DNA of 64,000 bases. Origin: Paenibacillus luteus (GTDB lineage Bacteria; Bacillota; Bacilli; Paenibacillales; Paenibacillaceae). The stretch lies in NCBI RefSeq assembly GCF_006542765.1, contig NZ_SKCD01000011.1, positions 372,001 to 436,000 of the forward strand, written 5' to 3'. The translations under genes were made by a program, and so were the position numbers. The notes beneath the pieces were generated by a model, which ran no database searches, was not told the DNA's origin, and worked only from the letters and a program-made list of their open reading frames with translations. Positions 26,878 to 35,218 of the stretch are shown here, piece after piece. Every line of letters starts with the position of its first letter. The stretch's first letter is position 1.

Positions 26878-27648
26878 TTAAGCTTTTAGATAAATAGGAG
26901 CGCCGAACGGGGATGAACCCGCGCCTCCGTCAACGCTGATTTCTGCACCTTGAACGAAAGAAGCATCATCAGAGGCCAGGAACAGAGCTACGTTTGCGAT
27001 TTCTTCCGGCTCGCCCAAGCGGTTAAGCGGAATCGAGCGTGTGAGCGCGGACTCCATCTGTGCCAGCCCTTCGGGTTGTCCCCAAATCGGCGTGCGCGTC
27101 GCTCCGGGTGAAATGGTGTTTACGCGGATTCCGCGTGGTGCCAATTCAGATACCAGCACTCTCGCCATACTGCTGACCGCGCCTTTACTCGCAGCATATG
27201 CGGCCCATCCTGGGCTCCCTGCCGTTGCAAGCACCGAACTATTCAAGATGACCGAGCCCCCAGCCTTTAAGTAAGGCAGAGCAGCTTGAACCGTAAAGAA
27301 CACTCCCGTCACATTGATCTTGAGTATATTTTCAAAAACCGAAAGCTCCGTTCCGCCTGTAGGCGTATAGCCAGAGATACCCGCATTGGCGAAGACGACA
27401 TCCAGTCCGCCAAATTTTTCTACAGCCGCTGCTGCCGCTTTTTCCATACTTGCAGGATCTGTGGTATCTGCTTGGACTGCATAGCTAAACTCAGCGCCAA
27501 TCTCCTCCACTGCCCGGTTCAGCGTCTCCTGATTCCGACCAGTAATGACGACCTTTGCTCCTTCAGCTACGAATTGTTTAGCCGTTGCCAATCCGATTCC
27601 GCTGTTGCCTCCAGTAATAAGCGCTACTTTACCTGTTAATTTTCCCAT
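26878..27648 (-). CDS. Short-chain dehydrogenase/reductase
   Basis: A 256-residue classical SDR of the FabG-like type: TGGNSGIG cofactor loop, ANAGIS, NSSVLAT (catalytic Ser), YAASKGA (Tyr/Lys), NTISPGATRTPI and the C-terminal FVQGAEISVDGGAG. AAAGGGG lies 10 bases before the ATG. It is the first gene of the two-SDR operon. A palindrome at 27694-27715 sits about 50 bases upstream, where a repressor would block transcription. Confidence 0.88.
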   Translation of the reverse strand: MGKLTGKVALITGGNSGIGLATAKQFVAEGAKVVITGRNQETLNRAVEEIGAEFSYAVQADTTDPASMEKAAAAAVEKFGGLDVVFANAGISGYTPTGGTELSVFENILKINVTGVFFTVQAALPYLKAGGSVILNSSVLATAGSPGWAAYAASKGAVSSMARVLVSELAPRGIRVNTISPGATRTPIWGQPEGLAQMESALTRSIPLNRLGEPEEIANVALFLASDDASFVQGAEISVDGGAGSSPFGAPIYLKA

Positions 27649-27693
27649 TTTTCATATCCCCTTTAGCTTTTTATAATTATTGTTCAACCATTA

Positions 27694-27715
27694 TATGAGA
27701 ACGATCATTCTCATA
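27694..27715. promoter_or_regulatory. TetR operator 1 (before SDR operon)
   Basis: Near-perfect palindrome with core TGAGAACGATCATTCTCA. It shares arms and spacing with sites at 27812 and 28475. Confidence 0.6.
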
Positions 27716-27811
27716 ATTTCAAAAAAAATTTATTGCCCTCGCATTTACATCAAACCGTTCGGTCTAAGTAAGCTAATTCCTTTATAGATACTGGCAAAAT
27801 TGCCGAATTCA

Positions 27812-27833
27812 TTTGAGAACAATCATTCTCAAA
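27812..27833. promoter_or_regulatory. TetR operator 2
   Basis: Core TGAGAACAATCATTCTCA with extra TT/AA flanks, between the TetR stop and the SDR start. Confidence 0.6.
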
Positions 27834-27862
27834 ACATTAAAAAAATAAATAAGGTTTGCCTA

Positions 27863-28441
27863 TTATTTATATAATGTTTCCATGGAAACATTGGCAATAC
27901 GATGAAGCTTCTCCTTGTTTGCTGTAGAGGTCCGGGTAAAAACCCGCAGCCCTAACAACGTGTTATGGATGCTTTCAGCGAGTTCCTCGGCGTTCCGTTT
28001 GGATGTAAACTCACCCGACTGCTGTCCTCTTCGGATAATATCTGTGAGCAGCTCCTCAGATTTAGTAAAGCTGTCACAAACCTTCGCTTCCACTTCCGGA
28101 TCTCTTGCAGCCAGCTCGACCGCCATATTTACAAATAAGCAGCCAGGAGGACTATCGTCGATGCCTTGAATCATGAAGTCAAACATAAAAGCGATGGCCT
28201 GCTTAGGTGTTGCGCGAATGACGCCAGCATGCAGTTCGGCATTGATCAGCTTACTGTATCGATCAACTACGGCAAGAAACAACTTATGTTTATCGCCGAA
28301 TGTGTCATACAAGCTCCTTCGGTGAATTCCCATACACTCAACAAGATCATTAATGGATGTTTTTTCATATCCCTGTTCCCAAAAAAGCCTCATCGCCTTA
28401 TACAACACCGCATCATCATCAAATTCTTTCGTTCTTGCCAA
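27863..28441 (-). CDS. TetR/AcrR-family repressor
   Basis: 192 residues from the chosen start. The N-terminal HTH is ARTKEFDDDAVLYKAMRLFW with EKTSINDLVECMGIHRRSLY; the C-terminal ligand domain includes SPPGCLFVNMAVELA, as in the YxaF/LmrA group. The start is the TTG giving MARTKEFD, about 11 bases from GGAGG. The GTG three codons upstream is too close to that site. Three similar palindromes flank the gene, one upstream and two in front of the SDR operon, so it probably represses itself and the SDR genes in response to a small toxic compound. Confidence 0.88.
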   Translation of the reverse strand: MARTKEFDDDAVLYKAMRLFWEQGYEKTSINDLVECMGIHRRSLYDTFGDKHKLFLAVVDRYSKLINAELHAGVIRATPKQAIAFMFDFMIQGIDDSPPGCLFVNMAVELAARDPEVEAKVCDSFTKSEELLTDIIRRGQQSGEFTSKRNAEELAESIHNTLLGLRVFTRTSTANKEKLHRIANVSMETLYK

Positions 28442-28474
28442 TGCGATCACTCCCTCCTCTCGAAGTGATCATAA

Positions 28475-28526
28475 CATATTGAGAACGATCGGTAAAGAAT
28501 ATTTTTTACTGATCATTCTCAATATG
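28475..28526. promoter_or_regulatory. Long inverted repeat in the tetR promoter
   Basis: 22-base arms (28475-28496 and 28505-28526) with two mismatches. Each arm carries one half-site, TTGAGAACGATC or GATCATTCTCAA, of the operators at 27694 and 27812, spread further apart. Probably the autoregulatory site. Confidence 0.55.
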
Positions 28527-28702
28527 AATTCAATCAATCGATATAGATTTTTCAAGTTTGGACAAAATAAAAAACGACCATCCCAGCCCTTCTTCTTATT
28601 TATAATGCCGTTCAATTGTCGACTCAAATCTTGTTATGATACGATGGGCTGAATTTAACCCAATCGAAATGGAATAGGCCATTGTGTCTCTTCTTTTATT
28701 GA

Positions 28703-29395
28703 TTACAAAAGCAGGTGTACATCGTGTGGAAACCCGATCGTCAAAGCTCTACTCCCTTGTATCAACAAATTGCCAACGATTAGCAAAGCAAAATAATCGA
28801 TGGCGTGTACCATCCTGGCAGCCCGCTTCCTTCCAAACGGAAGCTTGCGGAGCAATTCGGTGTTAACCGAAGCACCGTCGTGCTGGCTTATTCTGAGCTT
28901 CGCTCGCTCGGCTTTATCGAGAGCCAACCCGGGAGCAAAACGCTGGTTAGCCCGTATAAATGGAATGACGAAGCCTACCGTACGCCGGAATGGCATCGAT
29001 AGGCCAAAAGCGGAGGCTTTCTTCCGAATCTTCCGTTTCTGCGCCGTATACGGGAAGAGGTTGCCCGTAACGTCTGCCACTTTAGCTTGCAATTGGTCCT
29101 GTAAGTACTCAGGGAATTTAGTTGTTCCAACACCAGCATTGCCCACAGGCGTTACGCCTAAGCTCGTTAACGTATCCATAAACGAAAAATCCAGCGTGAC
29201 TACCTTTTGCGGAGCTTGCTCGATTTTATATGTTCCCCATTCATGGGTGATGCTCTTTCCATCGCCTTGTACGGCTGTTCCTGCATTTGCACCGTTTCCG
29301 GTCCCATTTTCATTTGCGCTTTTCTCTGCTCCGCAACCCGTAATGGCTATACTGAACAACAGCATAATGGATGCAATCAGTTGTTTTTTTCTCAT
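28703..29395 (-). pseudogene. Siderophore-binding lipoprotein (FecB-like), N-terminal fragment
   Basis: The frame starts MRKKQLIASIMLLFSIAITG followed by the lipobox Cys, then ITHEWGTYKIEQAPQKVVTL and TLTSLGVTPVGNAGVG, the opening of an iron-siderophore ABC binding protein. The match ends after about QAKVADVTG (near 29050). The rest of the frame is basic and simply runs antisense through the MocR fragment, so it is not native. About two thirds of the normal protein is lost. AAAGGGG lies before the ATG, and a Fur-like box is still present 32 bases upstream. Confidence 0.7.
28724..29002 (+). pseudogene. MocR/PdxR-type GntR regulator, N-terminal fragment with internal stop
   Basis: The plus-strand frame reads WKPDRQSSTPLYQQIAND, an amber stop at 28781, then IIDGVYHPGSPLPSKRKLAE followed by QFGVNRSTVVLAYSELRSLG. 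That is the GntR winged helix of a MocR-type regulator. The C-terminal aminotransferase domain (about 350 residues) is missing. The frame stops at 29000 where it runs into the 3' part of a lipoprotein gene on the other strand. Dead gene, created by a deletion and later point mutation. Confidence 0.75.
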
Positions 29396-29426
29396 GTTAC
29401 TTAATCCCCTTTACCCTCATCGTTAA

Positions 29427-29441
29427 TGATTATTATTCTCA
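29427..29441. promoter_or_regulatory. Fur-like box before the lipoprotein fragment
   Basis: TGATTATTATTCTCA matches the 7-1-7 Fur consensus TGATAATNATTATCA at 12 of 14 positions, just upstream of a siderophore-type gene fragment. Confidence 0.55.
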
Positions 29442-29518
29442 ATAACATATTGTAAAGGAGGAATTTTCTTTTACACCATCCAGTTCTCAAATGTTGCCGC
29501 CATCCAGTTGCGTGCTCA

Positions 29519-30925
29519 TTAGCTCTTCAGCGTCTCCCTACGTTTCCCATTATAGATAAATGCCAGTAAAGCAATAGAGACGATGCAGATGAGCAAAAGG
29601 ATGATAAAAAACGATCCTAATACATCGCTCCGGCTCTCTAATGTTTGATTCCCATTCCACATGGAAAGCGCCAGCGCAGATCCAAAAACCATGCCTGCAT
29701 TGCGGGTTAAGGCAATCATTCCGCCAATAGCCCCCATATGCTCTCCCGGTGTATGCCGCATGATAAAACTGTTATTCGGGGATGCAATGAGTCCCATTCC
29801 AGCGCCAATGACAGCAAGCAATGCAGCAATTCCGCCTATTGGCAGCTGATTCAGATACATATGAAACATAAAGACACCAACTCCCATGCAGCTTAGTCCA
29901 CCTAGCATCAAACGGCCAGAACCTAAGCGATCGGATAAATATCCGGCAGCTGGCCCTGCGATCGCAAGCGAAATTGGATAGGCAGCCAAGATATATCCGG
30001 TTGTCACTGGAGATAGTCCTGCTGCTCGCACAAGATAAAACGGCATGATCACGAGGATAGAATTAGATAAAACAAAAGATGCGCAGCTTATCAGCAGCCC
30101 ACCTGCCACGATGGGAATACGAAGAGCTTGGAGAGGCAAGAAAGGAACAGATTGGCGCCGTTCCCACCAGATAAGTAAGAGCAATAGCAAGACAAAACCC
30201 AAAGCCAAATAAAGAAGCTTGGTTGAAGTCCACCCCCACTCTCTTCCATACAATAAGCCGACAATGGCCATGCTGATGACAGCAGCAAAAAGGACGGCCC
30301 CTAAACGGTCGAAGGCTCCTTTGCTGTTTCCTTTTTTTCCTGCGGGAATAAAGGAGTTAGCCATGAGCGTTGCAACAATAGCGACTGGTACATGAGAGAG
30401 GAACAGCCATTGCCAGCTTAACCCTTGCGCGATGAAACCTCCGACAACCGGTCCGGACATTCCCCCAAGTGCAACGGCTGTGCTTACGATGCCAAGCGCT
30501 CTCCCTCTTTTCTCCTTTTCCACATGGGTCGTAATGAGTGCAATGTTAGTCGCTTGAAACATCGCTGCACCTATCGCCTGAACAATTCTAAGCGCAAGCA
30601 GCGTAGGCAAATTGGGTGAAAAAGCAACTAGAATGGAGCCCACAGTAAAAATAAGGTAGCCCCAGTTATGTATGTTACGATACCCATATCGGTCGCCTAG
30701 CTTCCCCATAATCGGAAGCAGCGCTGTGATGATAAGCAAATACCCCGTCGTAATCCATGTTATTTTGCCAAGATCCGCCTGAAAATACTCCATAAATTGC
30801 GGAAGCGATACATTAACGACTCCTGCTGTAAAATGTGACATAAACGCGCCTAAAGCAATAGCGGTCATCATCCACAAACGATTGCGGCTGGCGTTAGTTT
30901 TTTGAGATGCATTAAAATCGGTCAT
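29519..30925 (-). CDS. MFS transporter, DHA2 (EmrB/QacA-like) family
   Basis: A 468-residue, roughly 14-TM transporter. AGVVNVSLPQFMEYFQADLG, TTGYLLIITALLPIMGKLGD plus RYGYR, and RIVQAIGAAMFQATN are signatures of the drug:H+ antiporter-2 family. AAGGGA lies 7 bases before the ATG. A Fur-like palindrome lies about 85 bases upstream, and the remains of a siderophore-binding lipoprotein lie just downstream. Export of a siderophore is therefore a reasonable guess, with drug efflux the alternative. Confidence 0.85.
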   Translation of the reverse strand: MTDFNASQKTNASRNRLWMMTAIALGAFMSHFTAGVVNVSLPQFMEYFQADLGKITWITTGYLLIITALLPIMGKLGDRYGYRNIHNWGYLIFTVGSILVAFSPNLPTLLALRIVQAIGAAMFQATNIALITTHVEKEKRGRALGIVSTAVALGGMSGPVVGGFIAQGLSWQWLFLSHVPVAIVATLMANSFIPAGKKGNSKGAFDRLGAVLFAAVISMAIVGLLYGREWGWTSTKLLYLALGFVLLLLLLIWWERRQSVPFLPLQALRIPIVAGGLLISCASFVLSNSILVIMPFYLVRAAGLSPVTTGYILAAYPISLAIAGPAAGYLSDRLGSGRLMLGGLSCMGVGVFMFHMYLNQLPIGGIAALLAVIGAGMGLIASPNNSFIMRHTPGEHMGAIGGMIALTRNAGMVFGSALALSMWNGNQTLESRSDVLGSFFIILLLICIVSIALLAFIYNGKRRETLKS

Positions 30926-31010
30926 GCTAATCCCTTCTTTACATGGAATGATGGCTCTAATTCTCTCTGTTCATTACAACTTGTTTCCAGCTCCCCATCC
31001 GCCTCTTAAT

Positions 31011-31025
31011 TAAGAATCATTCTCA
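31011..31025. promoter_or_regulatory. Fur-like box before the MFS exporter
   Basis: TAAGAATCATTCTCA is nearly symmetric around one central base and matches the Fur consensus TGATAATNATTATCA at 11 of 14 positions. Its half-site spacing differs from that of the nearby TetR operators. Confidence 0.45.
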
Positions 31026-31193
31026 ATTATAGATGAGGTGAGCGAAACAGCAATCCCATATATATGGGATTCTTACTGCTGTGCAAGCATTTCTTGCGTG
31101 AGTTAATCCATGAAAACGCAGGTTACCGGTATGCGAACTGCCCGACAAGCCGCAAAACAAACAACACGCCCGCACAATGATGTGATGTGCCAT

Positions 31194-31215
31194 TACTATA
31201 CCTGTATAGTATAAT
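31194..31215 (+). promoter_or_regulatory. Palindrome overlapping a -10 element before the SUKH gene
   Basis: TACTATAC-CT-GTATAGTA has perfect 8-base arms and runs into TATAAT (31210-31215). The start codon follows about 65 bases later. It looks like a repressor site; the regulator is not identifiable here. Confidence 0.45.
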
Positions 31216-31277
31216 TTGATTTAGTTGGCTGAAAAATTTTCCATAATGTATTCATTTTTGAAAAGGAGGCGATTAGG

Positions 31278-31721
31278 ATGAACGAAGATCTCCTTGCGAG
31301 ATTGCAGCAATTTCTATTTCGTGAAGACAATGAATCTTTAGTCGGCAAACCCGCTGCTGATGAAGAAATTGCTGCTGCCGAGCTAGAGCTTGGTGTTCCG
31401 CTAGACAAAGAATATATTCAATTTATTAAACGCTTTGGAGGGGCTTATGCGGGATTGTCGATTCATGCATTCTCCAATGGGTCCTCCATCGGCCGGGAGA
31501 CGGTAACGGAATTAACGAAATCTTTCAGAGCGGACTTCATGGGCACATCTGCAGGAGACATGTTGAACCGTGCATGCGTGTTTTCCATTGATGGTTCGGG
31601 CGACCCAATCTTTCTTGATTCGGAAGGCAGGGTCTTCATTTGTTATCACGATACAGGCGAGAGCAAGATTTTGGCTAACTCTTTATCCGAACTGATTGAA
31701 CAACATTTTGACGAATGGTGA
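31278..31721 (+). CDS. SMI1/KNR4 (SUKH) family protein
   Basis: 147 residues with the classic SUKH order: AADEEIAAAELELGVPLDKE, then YIQFIKRFGGAYAG, and FSIDGSGDPIFLDSEGRVFI with a terminal ELIEQHFDEW helix. It is close in style to YobK-type immunity proteins. AGGAGG lies 8 bases before the ATG. It has its own terminator and a palindromic operator, and no toxin gene is adjacent, so it is an orphan immunity protein or a housekeeping relative. Confidence 0.82.
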   Translation: MNEDLLARLQQFLFREDNESLVGKPAADEEIAAAELELGVPLDKEYIQFIKRFGGAYAGLSIHAFSNGSSIGRETVTELTKSFRADFMGTSAGDMLNRACVFSIDGSGDPIFLDSEGRVFICYHDTGESKILANSLSELIEQHFDEW

Positions 31722-31770
31722 GCAAGAACTGGGGGGACTACCACAAATAGCACCAAAAATTACTCTTTCA

Positions 31771-31819
31771 TATAAAGAAGCCGAGACGCTTATTCCTTAA
31801 GCGTTCCGGCTTCTTTATA
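31771..31819. terminator. Bidirectional terminator
   Basis: Long hairpin TATAAAGAAGCCG...CGGCTTCTTTATA, with ACGCTTA/TAAGCGT inside, between the convergent SUKH and GNAT genes. Confidence 0.75.
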
Positions 31820-31914
31820 TCGGCTTGTCAGTCACAAATAGGAATAAAGATTACGTTTCCTATGACTGCACGGTTTCAGTTCATGATCTATTTCTATTCT
31901 TACAAAATCTTCGC

Positions 31915-32394
31915 TTAATCTAACGTAATGAGATCACGGTATACGCCTGGGAAAGAATCTTCAATGACAACGGCTCCAACGATTCTTTGATAGAATTGCA
32001 GAGCCTTATCTACCCAGCCAATGATTGCATAACCGTAGCCATCATTACGCATCGCATGCAGGGACTCCAGAAGCAGCGCCGTACCTATGCCAAGGCCGCG
32101 ATAATCCTCCAATACTCCCGTTGGGCCAAAGAAGTTTTTGACTACGGCATCATGGCAGGAGAAGCCAATAATCTGTTTGTCTTTCACGGCAACAAAGCAA
32201 TTGACAGGCAGACGGGCAAAGGTGCACTCGCATTCATTGCTCCAGTTCGTTGTGAAATGCTTGCTGACAAAATCAACAACCTTGTCTTTATCTGCTGTGA
32301 GCACCCGCTTGATTTGGATGCCTTGTGCTTTCAGCTTGCCCAGCAACTCCTGGTTATCCGGCAAATCATATAGTTTTACGAGCATATCAGGCAT
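31915..32394 (-). CDS. GNAT-family N-acetyltransferase, amino-sugar operon
   Basis: 159 residues from MPDMLVKLYDL. The GNAT motif A is GPTGVLEDYRGLGIGTALLL, with CFVAVKDKQIIGFSC before it and ALQFYQRIVGAVVIEDSFPG after. The start at 32394 has GGGGGA 7 bases upstream and is separated by a single base from the stop of the GH20 gene, so translation should be coupled. The longer frame from 32502 runs antiparallel to nothing useful and lies inside the GH20 gene. Its place in an amino-sugar operon suggests an amino-sugar acceptor (inference). Confidence 0.85.
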   Translation of the reverse strand: MPDMLVKLYDLPDNQELLGKLKAQGIQIKRVLTADKDKVVDFVSKHFTTNWSNECECTFARLPVNCFVAVKDKQIIGFSCHDAVVKNFFGPTGVLEDYRGLGIGTALLLESLHAMRNDGYGYAIIGWVDKALQFYQRIVGAVVIEDSFPGVYRDLITLD

Positions 32395-32395
32395 G

Positions 32396-34195
32396 TTATT
32401 CCCCCGCTTCCTTATCGTTTTGTTCGTGCTTCGCAAGCATGGATTGAAGCTTGACTTCGTAAAGATCGAATAAATAAAACCTAGAATGCATAAACAATTC
32501 AACCATCGTCGGCGTCAGCAGTTTGGACAAAATCTGATGCATGCTGGTTCTAGCAATCCTCAAATCTCCATATGCCAATTCATATTTATGTTTTAATGTG
32601 GTAACAACCTCTTCAGTTACCTCGGACATCTCACCCCGGAACAGAAACGTATGAAGCGGGAAGCGTCGTTTGGCTGGAAGCTCGAACTGGATCATAGCTG
32701 CAATGAGTTCAGCCGTGTGAAGGTTATGTTGAATATCCGGCAGCAATTGCGGTATAAGCTGATAATAATCCGTTGCCACATAATCGAATTGTTCGCTTGA
32801 CTCCTCCTCGGTGCTTACACCATGGTATTGAAGAAGAAATCGTTTCAGAAAATCGCTGCTATCCGCATGGATGTTCCAATTGCAATCCGCCGCAAAAAAG
32901 GCAGGATAGCGAGAGGTTTCAAATAACCCGTACGGACTGCCTAACGAAAATGGAGCCGACCAATTCGTATTAATGATGCCGCTAAGCTGTTCCGATTGCG
33001 CGAGCTCTACCCAATCCAGTACATTTTTGATACGGTTCTGAATGACCGGATAATTCTGGTCGCCTTGATCGTCCCAGCAGCGAACTGCTGAAGCTCCGAT
33101 TATTGCAACGCCAGCGCTGCGAAGCTTCCGAATAATATCCTTTGCATCCGCCTTCATGCGGTAGCCGCCATAAATCCAAACGACAACGATGACTCTTTTA
33201 TCAAGCTGGGCAATTTCATCTTCAGAAGCATGGGCAAGCATGTCATGCCAAATCATCGGTTTCTTGCCAAGCGAGCAAGCCTTGTCGATTAAGCGATTTA
33301 CGAACCGGACAAACGATAATTCCCTGCTTAGGCCAGAAGCTAAGCAATCTTCACAGGTACCTAGGCTCCAAACTTCGTCACACCCTAAATGAAGATATTC
33401 GCTATGCGGATGAAGCTCGGCGATTTCTTCCAGGATGCCTTCCATCATTTCAAAGGAACCTGAACGATGCGGGCAAAGCTCCCCTACGTTGCTCGGTGTC
33501 TCCCGCAAGTCTATAAATTGCGGATGCTTCAATATATATTCCAAATGGCCAAAGGATTGCTGCTTCGGAATAATTTGAACAAAATGCTCATGTGCTGTTT
33601 GCAGAAGCTGCTTATGCTGTTCATCCGAAAATACCAGCTCAGAATGACGCAAAAATGAAAGTTTGCGGAACGGAAGCTTGTCTTCATATTCAACGACCAA
33701 CGTATTGATCTTATAGCTGGCAAGCTCTGCAATATATTCAAGCATATGCTCGAAAGTCGGGTATACGGTTCGCAAATCAAGATAGTCGCTGCGAAGCTGT
33801 AAATCTGCCCAATCCACAATCGTCAATGCCGGCAAATGTCCATTATAATTATGAAGCAGCTGCTCGATCGTTTTCATGCCATAAAACAATCCGCTTGCCG
33901 TAAGAGCATAAATTTCAAGACTTCCTTCGTTGATTATGAGAACATAGCCGTCCTGCTTGCCTTTAATCCGGTTTAGCATCTCAAGGTTAAGCGGCAATCC
34001 GACGGTATGAAGCGCATACACATCCGATCCTTGAATAAATGGGGTCACCTGCCCAAAGATACACTGCCCCAGCATATACAAACGATTGTCCGCAGCCGGG
34101 GTATGAATGACAACATCCACATTCGAAAAGTCGGAGGCCAATCGATGCCCGTTCCTTTGTACGAATTGCGGTTGAGGAATGAGATTAAGCTTCAT
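32396..34195 (-). CDS. Glycoside hydrolase family 20, beta-N-acetylhexosaminidase-like
   Basis: 599 residues, no signal peptide, so it works in the cytoplasm. There is an N-terminal GH20b-like domain (LNLIPQPQFVQRNG, GYVLIINEG, ASGLFYGMKTIEQLL) and a TIM barrel with the catalytic Asp-Glu pair in YLHLGCDEVW. The start at 34195 (MKLNLIPQPQ) has AAAGGAG 8 bases upstream; the longer frame from 34294 overlaps the SIS gene. The cytosolic location fits cleavage of imported chitobiose-like or glycosylated GlcNAc compounds. It is in an operon with the SIS and GNAT genes, opposite nagA/nagB. Confidence 0.85.
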   Translation of the reverse strand: MKLNLIPQPQFVQRNGHRLASDFSNVDVVIHTPAADNRLYMLGQCIFGQVTPFIQGSDVYALHTVGLPLNLEMLNRIKGKQDGYVLIINEGSLEIYALTASGLFYGMKTIEQLLHNYNGHLPALTIVDWADLQLRSDYLDLRTVYPTFEHMLEYIAELASYKINTLVVEYEDKLPFRKLSFLRHSELVFSDEQHKQLLQTAHEHFVQIIPKQQSFGHLEYILKHPQFIDLRETPSNVGELCPHRSGSFEMMEGILEEIAELHPHSEYLHLGCDEVWSLGTCEDCLASGLSRELSFVRFVNRLIDKACSLGKKPMIWHDMLAHASEDEIAQLDKRVIVVVWIYGGYRMKADAKDIIRKLRSAGVAIIGASAVRCWDDQGDQNYPVIQNRIKNVLDWVELAQSEQLSGIINTNWSAPFSLGSPYGLFETSRYPAFFAADCNWNIHADSSDFLKRFLLQYHGVSTEEESSEQFDYVATDYYQLIPQLLPDIQHNLHTAELIAAMIQFELPAKRRFPLHTFLFRGEMSEVTEEVVTTLKHKYELAYGDLRIARTSMHQILSKLLTPTMVELFMHSRFYLFDLYEVKLQSMLAKHEQNDKEAGE

Positions 34196-34223
34196 TTTAT
34201 ATCTCCTTTGCCCATAACGAATC

Positions 34224-34988
34224 TTATAGCCAGCGCACTCTGCCTTTGAAGCGTTGGATGAATTGATTGTTCCACTCGTCCCCGCCTGGCGCATTGCCGC
34301 TTCGCCATACCGGAGCTTGAACGCCCATCTCCCCTAAGTAGGCAGCCGTCGTCATCATTAGTGAATTGAGCAAAAACGCATTGGCGAACGTAGAGGTTGA
34401 TCCCATTTTCGGTTCAATGCCTTCGATCTCAAGAGCCGCATCACCCGGCTTCACCTTGCTGTCCAAATAATAATCACAGACTTCATATAGGTTCAGCTGT
34501 GACGGATGACGGGCGATATGACCGGCTGGTGTCGCCTGTGCATGGCCGACTGAGGTTACTGCAATCGTCGTCACGCCTCTCGCCTTCGCTTCTTGCGCTG
34601 CATCAATACAGGCGGTATTGATTCCATAAGCATTCGCAATAATTAAAATATCGCCTTCTTTAAGATTATTGTCGGCAATGACGATTTTCCCATACCCTGG
34701 AGTCCTTTCGATAGCCATGGAACGAAGTGCACCATTGGAAATCATCGTACCTTCATCCAAAATCGCGCTAATGTGCATCAATCCGCCTGCTCGAAAGAAG
34801 ACCTCCGTTGCGTTCATATTGGAATGTCCTCCTGGACCATATAAATAGATCAGCTTATCCTCTGCAATATGGCCTGCAAGCAGCTTAGCGACGTGCCGTA
34901 ATCTCTCCGGCGGCTCACTCTTGATTTCCGTAAAAAGCTCTATAATCTTATCCATATAAGCTGACATAATATCCGAATTCGCATTCAT
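34224..34988 (-). CDS. SIS-domain phosphosugar-binding protein
   Basis: A 254-residue SIS-fold protein: LIYLYGPGGHSNMNATEVFF, then GDILIIANAYGINTACIDAA, VTTIAVTSVGHA and STFANAFLLNSLMM. It belongs to the 'sugar isomerase domain-containing' group found with hexosaminidases, perhaps an N-acetylhexosamine phosphate lyase/etherase or isomerase. GGGAGG lies 10 bases before the ATG. It is first in the SIS-GH20-GNAT operon. A perfect 20-base palindrome 22 bases upstream of the start is the likely LacI operator. Confidence 0.8.
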   Translation of the reverse strand: MNANSDIMSAYMDKIIELFTEIKSEPPERLRHVAKLLAGHIAEDKLIYLYGPGGHSNMNATEVFFRAGGLMHISAILDEGTMISNGALRSMAIERTPGYGKIVIADNNLKEGDILIIANAYGINTACIDAAQEAKARGVTTIAVTSVGHAQATPAGHIARHPSQLNLYEVCDYYLDSKVKPGDAALEIEGIEPKMGSTSTFANAFLLNSLMMTTAAYLGEMGVQAPVWRSGNAPGGDEWNNQFIQRFKGRVRWL

Positions 34989-35009
34989 GGGTGAAACCTC
35001 CCGATCAAG

Positions 35010-35029
35010 TATAGAAATCGATTTCTATA
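35010..35029. promoter_or_regulatory. LacI operator A (before SIS operon)
   Basis: Perfect 20-base palindrome TATAGAAATCGATTTCTATA. Its core AGAAATCGATTTCT is identical to the site before nagA. Confidence 0.75.
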
Positions 35030-35167
35030 AAATAACTTTAAAACTGATGTATGCATAACGACAATACCAAACTTAATCTGAAAAGTAAATGTTAAATTGC
35101 TGCCATAATAGCGGTTACATTTTAATATCCGAATAAAAGTGAGCGTTTCTAAACATACTAATCAACA

Positions 35168-35212
35168 AAATAAGCAGAAACATCAAAGAAACAATTAATG
35201 GTTCTGCTTAAA
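35168..35212 (-). terminator. Terminator of the lacI gene
   Basis: TAAGCAGAACCAT...ATGTTTCTGCTTA on the minus strand, then TTTTGTTG. Confidence 0.65.
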
Positions 35213-35218
35213 AAACTA

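Larger units (their letters stand above)
30926..31277. other. Divergent regulatory region, no gene
   Basis: Holds the Fur-like box at 31011 (MFS side) and a palindrome overlapping a -10 at 31194-31215 (SUKH side). No coding frame was found. Confidence 0.5.

Noticed and set aside
28703..29050. C-terminal half of the 230-residue lipoprotein frame as real protein
   Set aside because: It is antisense to a recognisable GntR winged helix and has no match to binding-protein folds.
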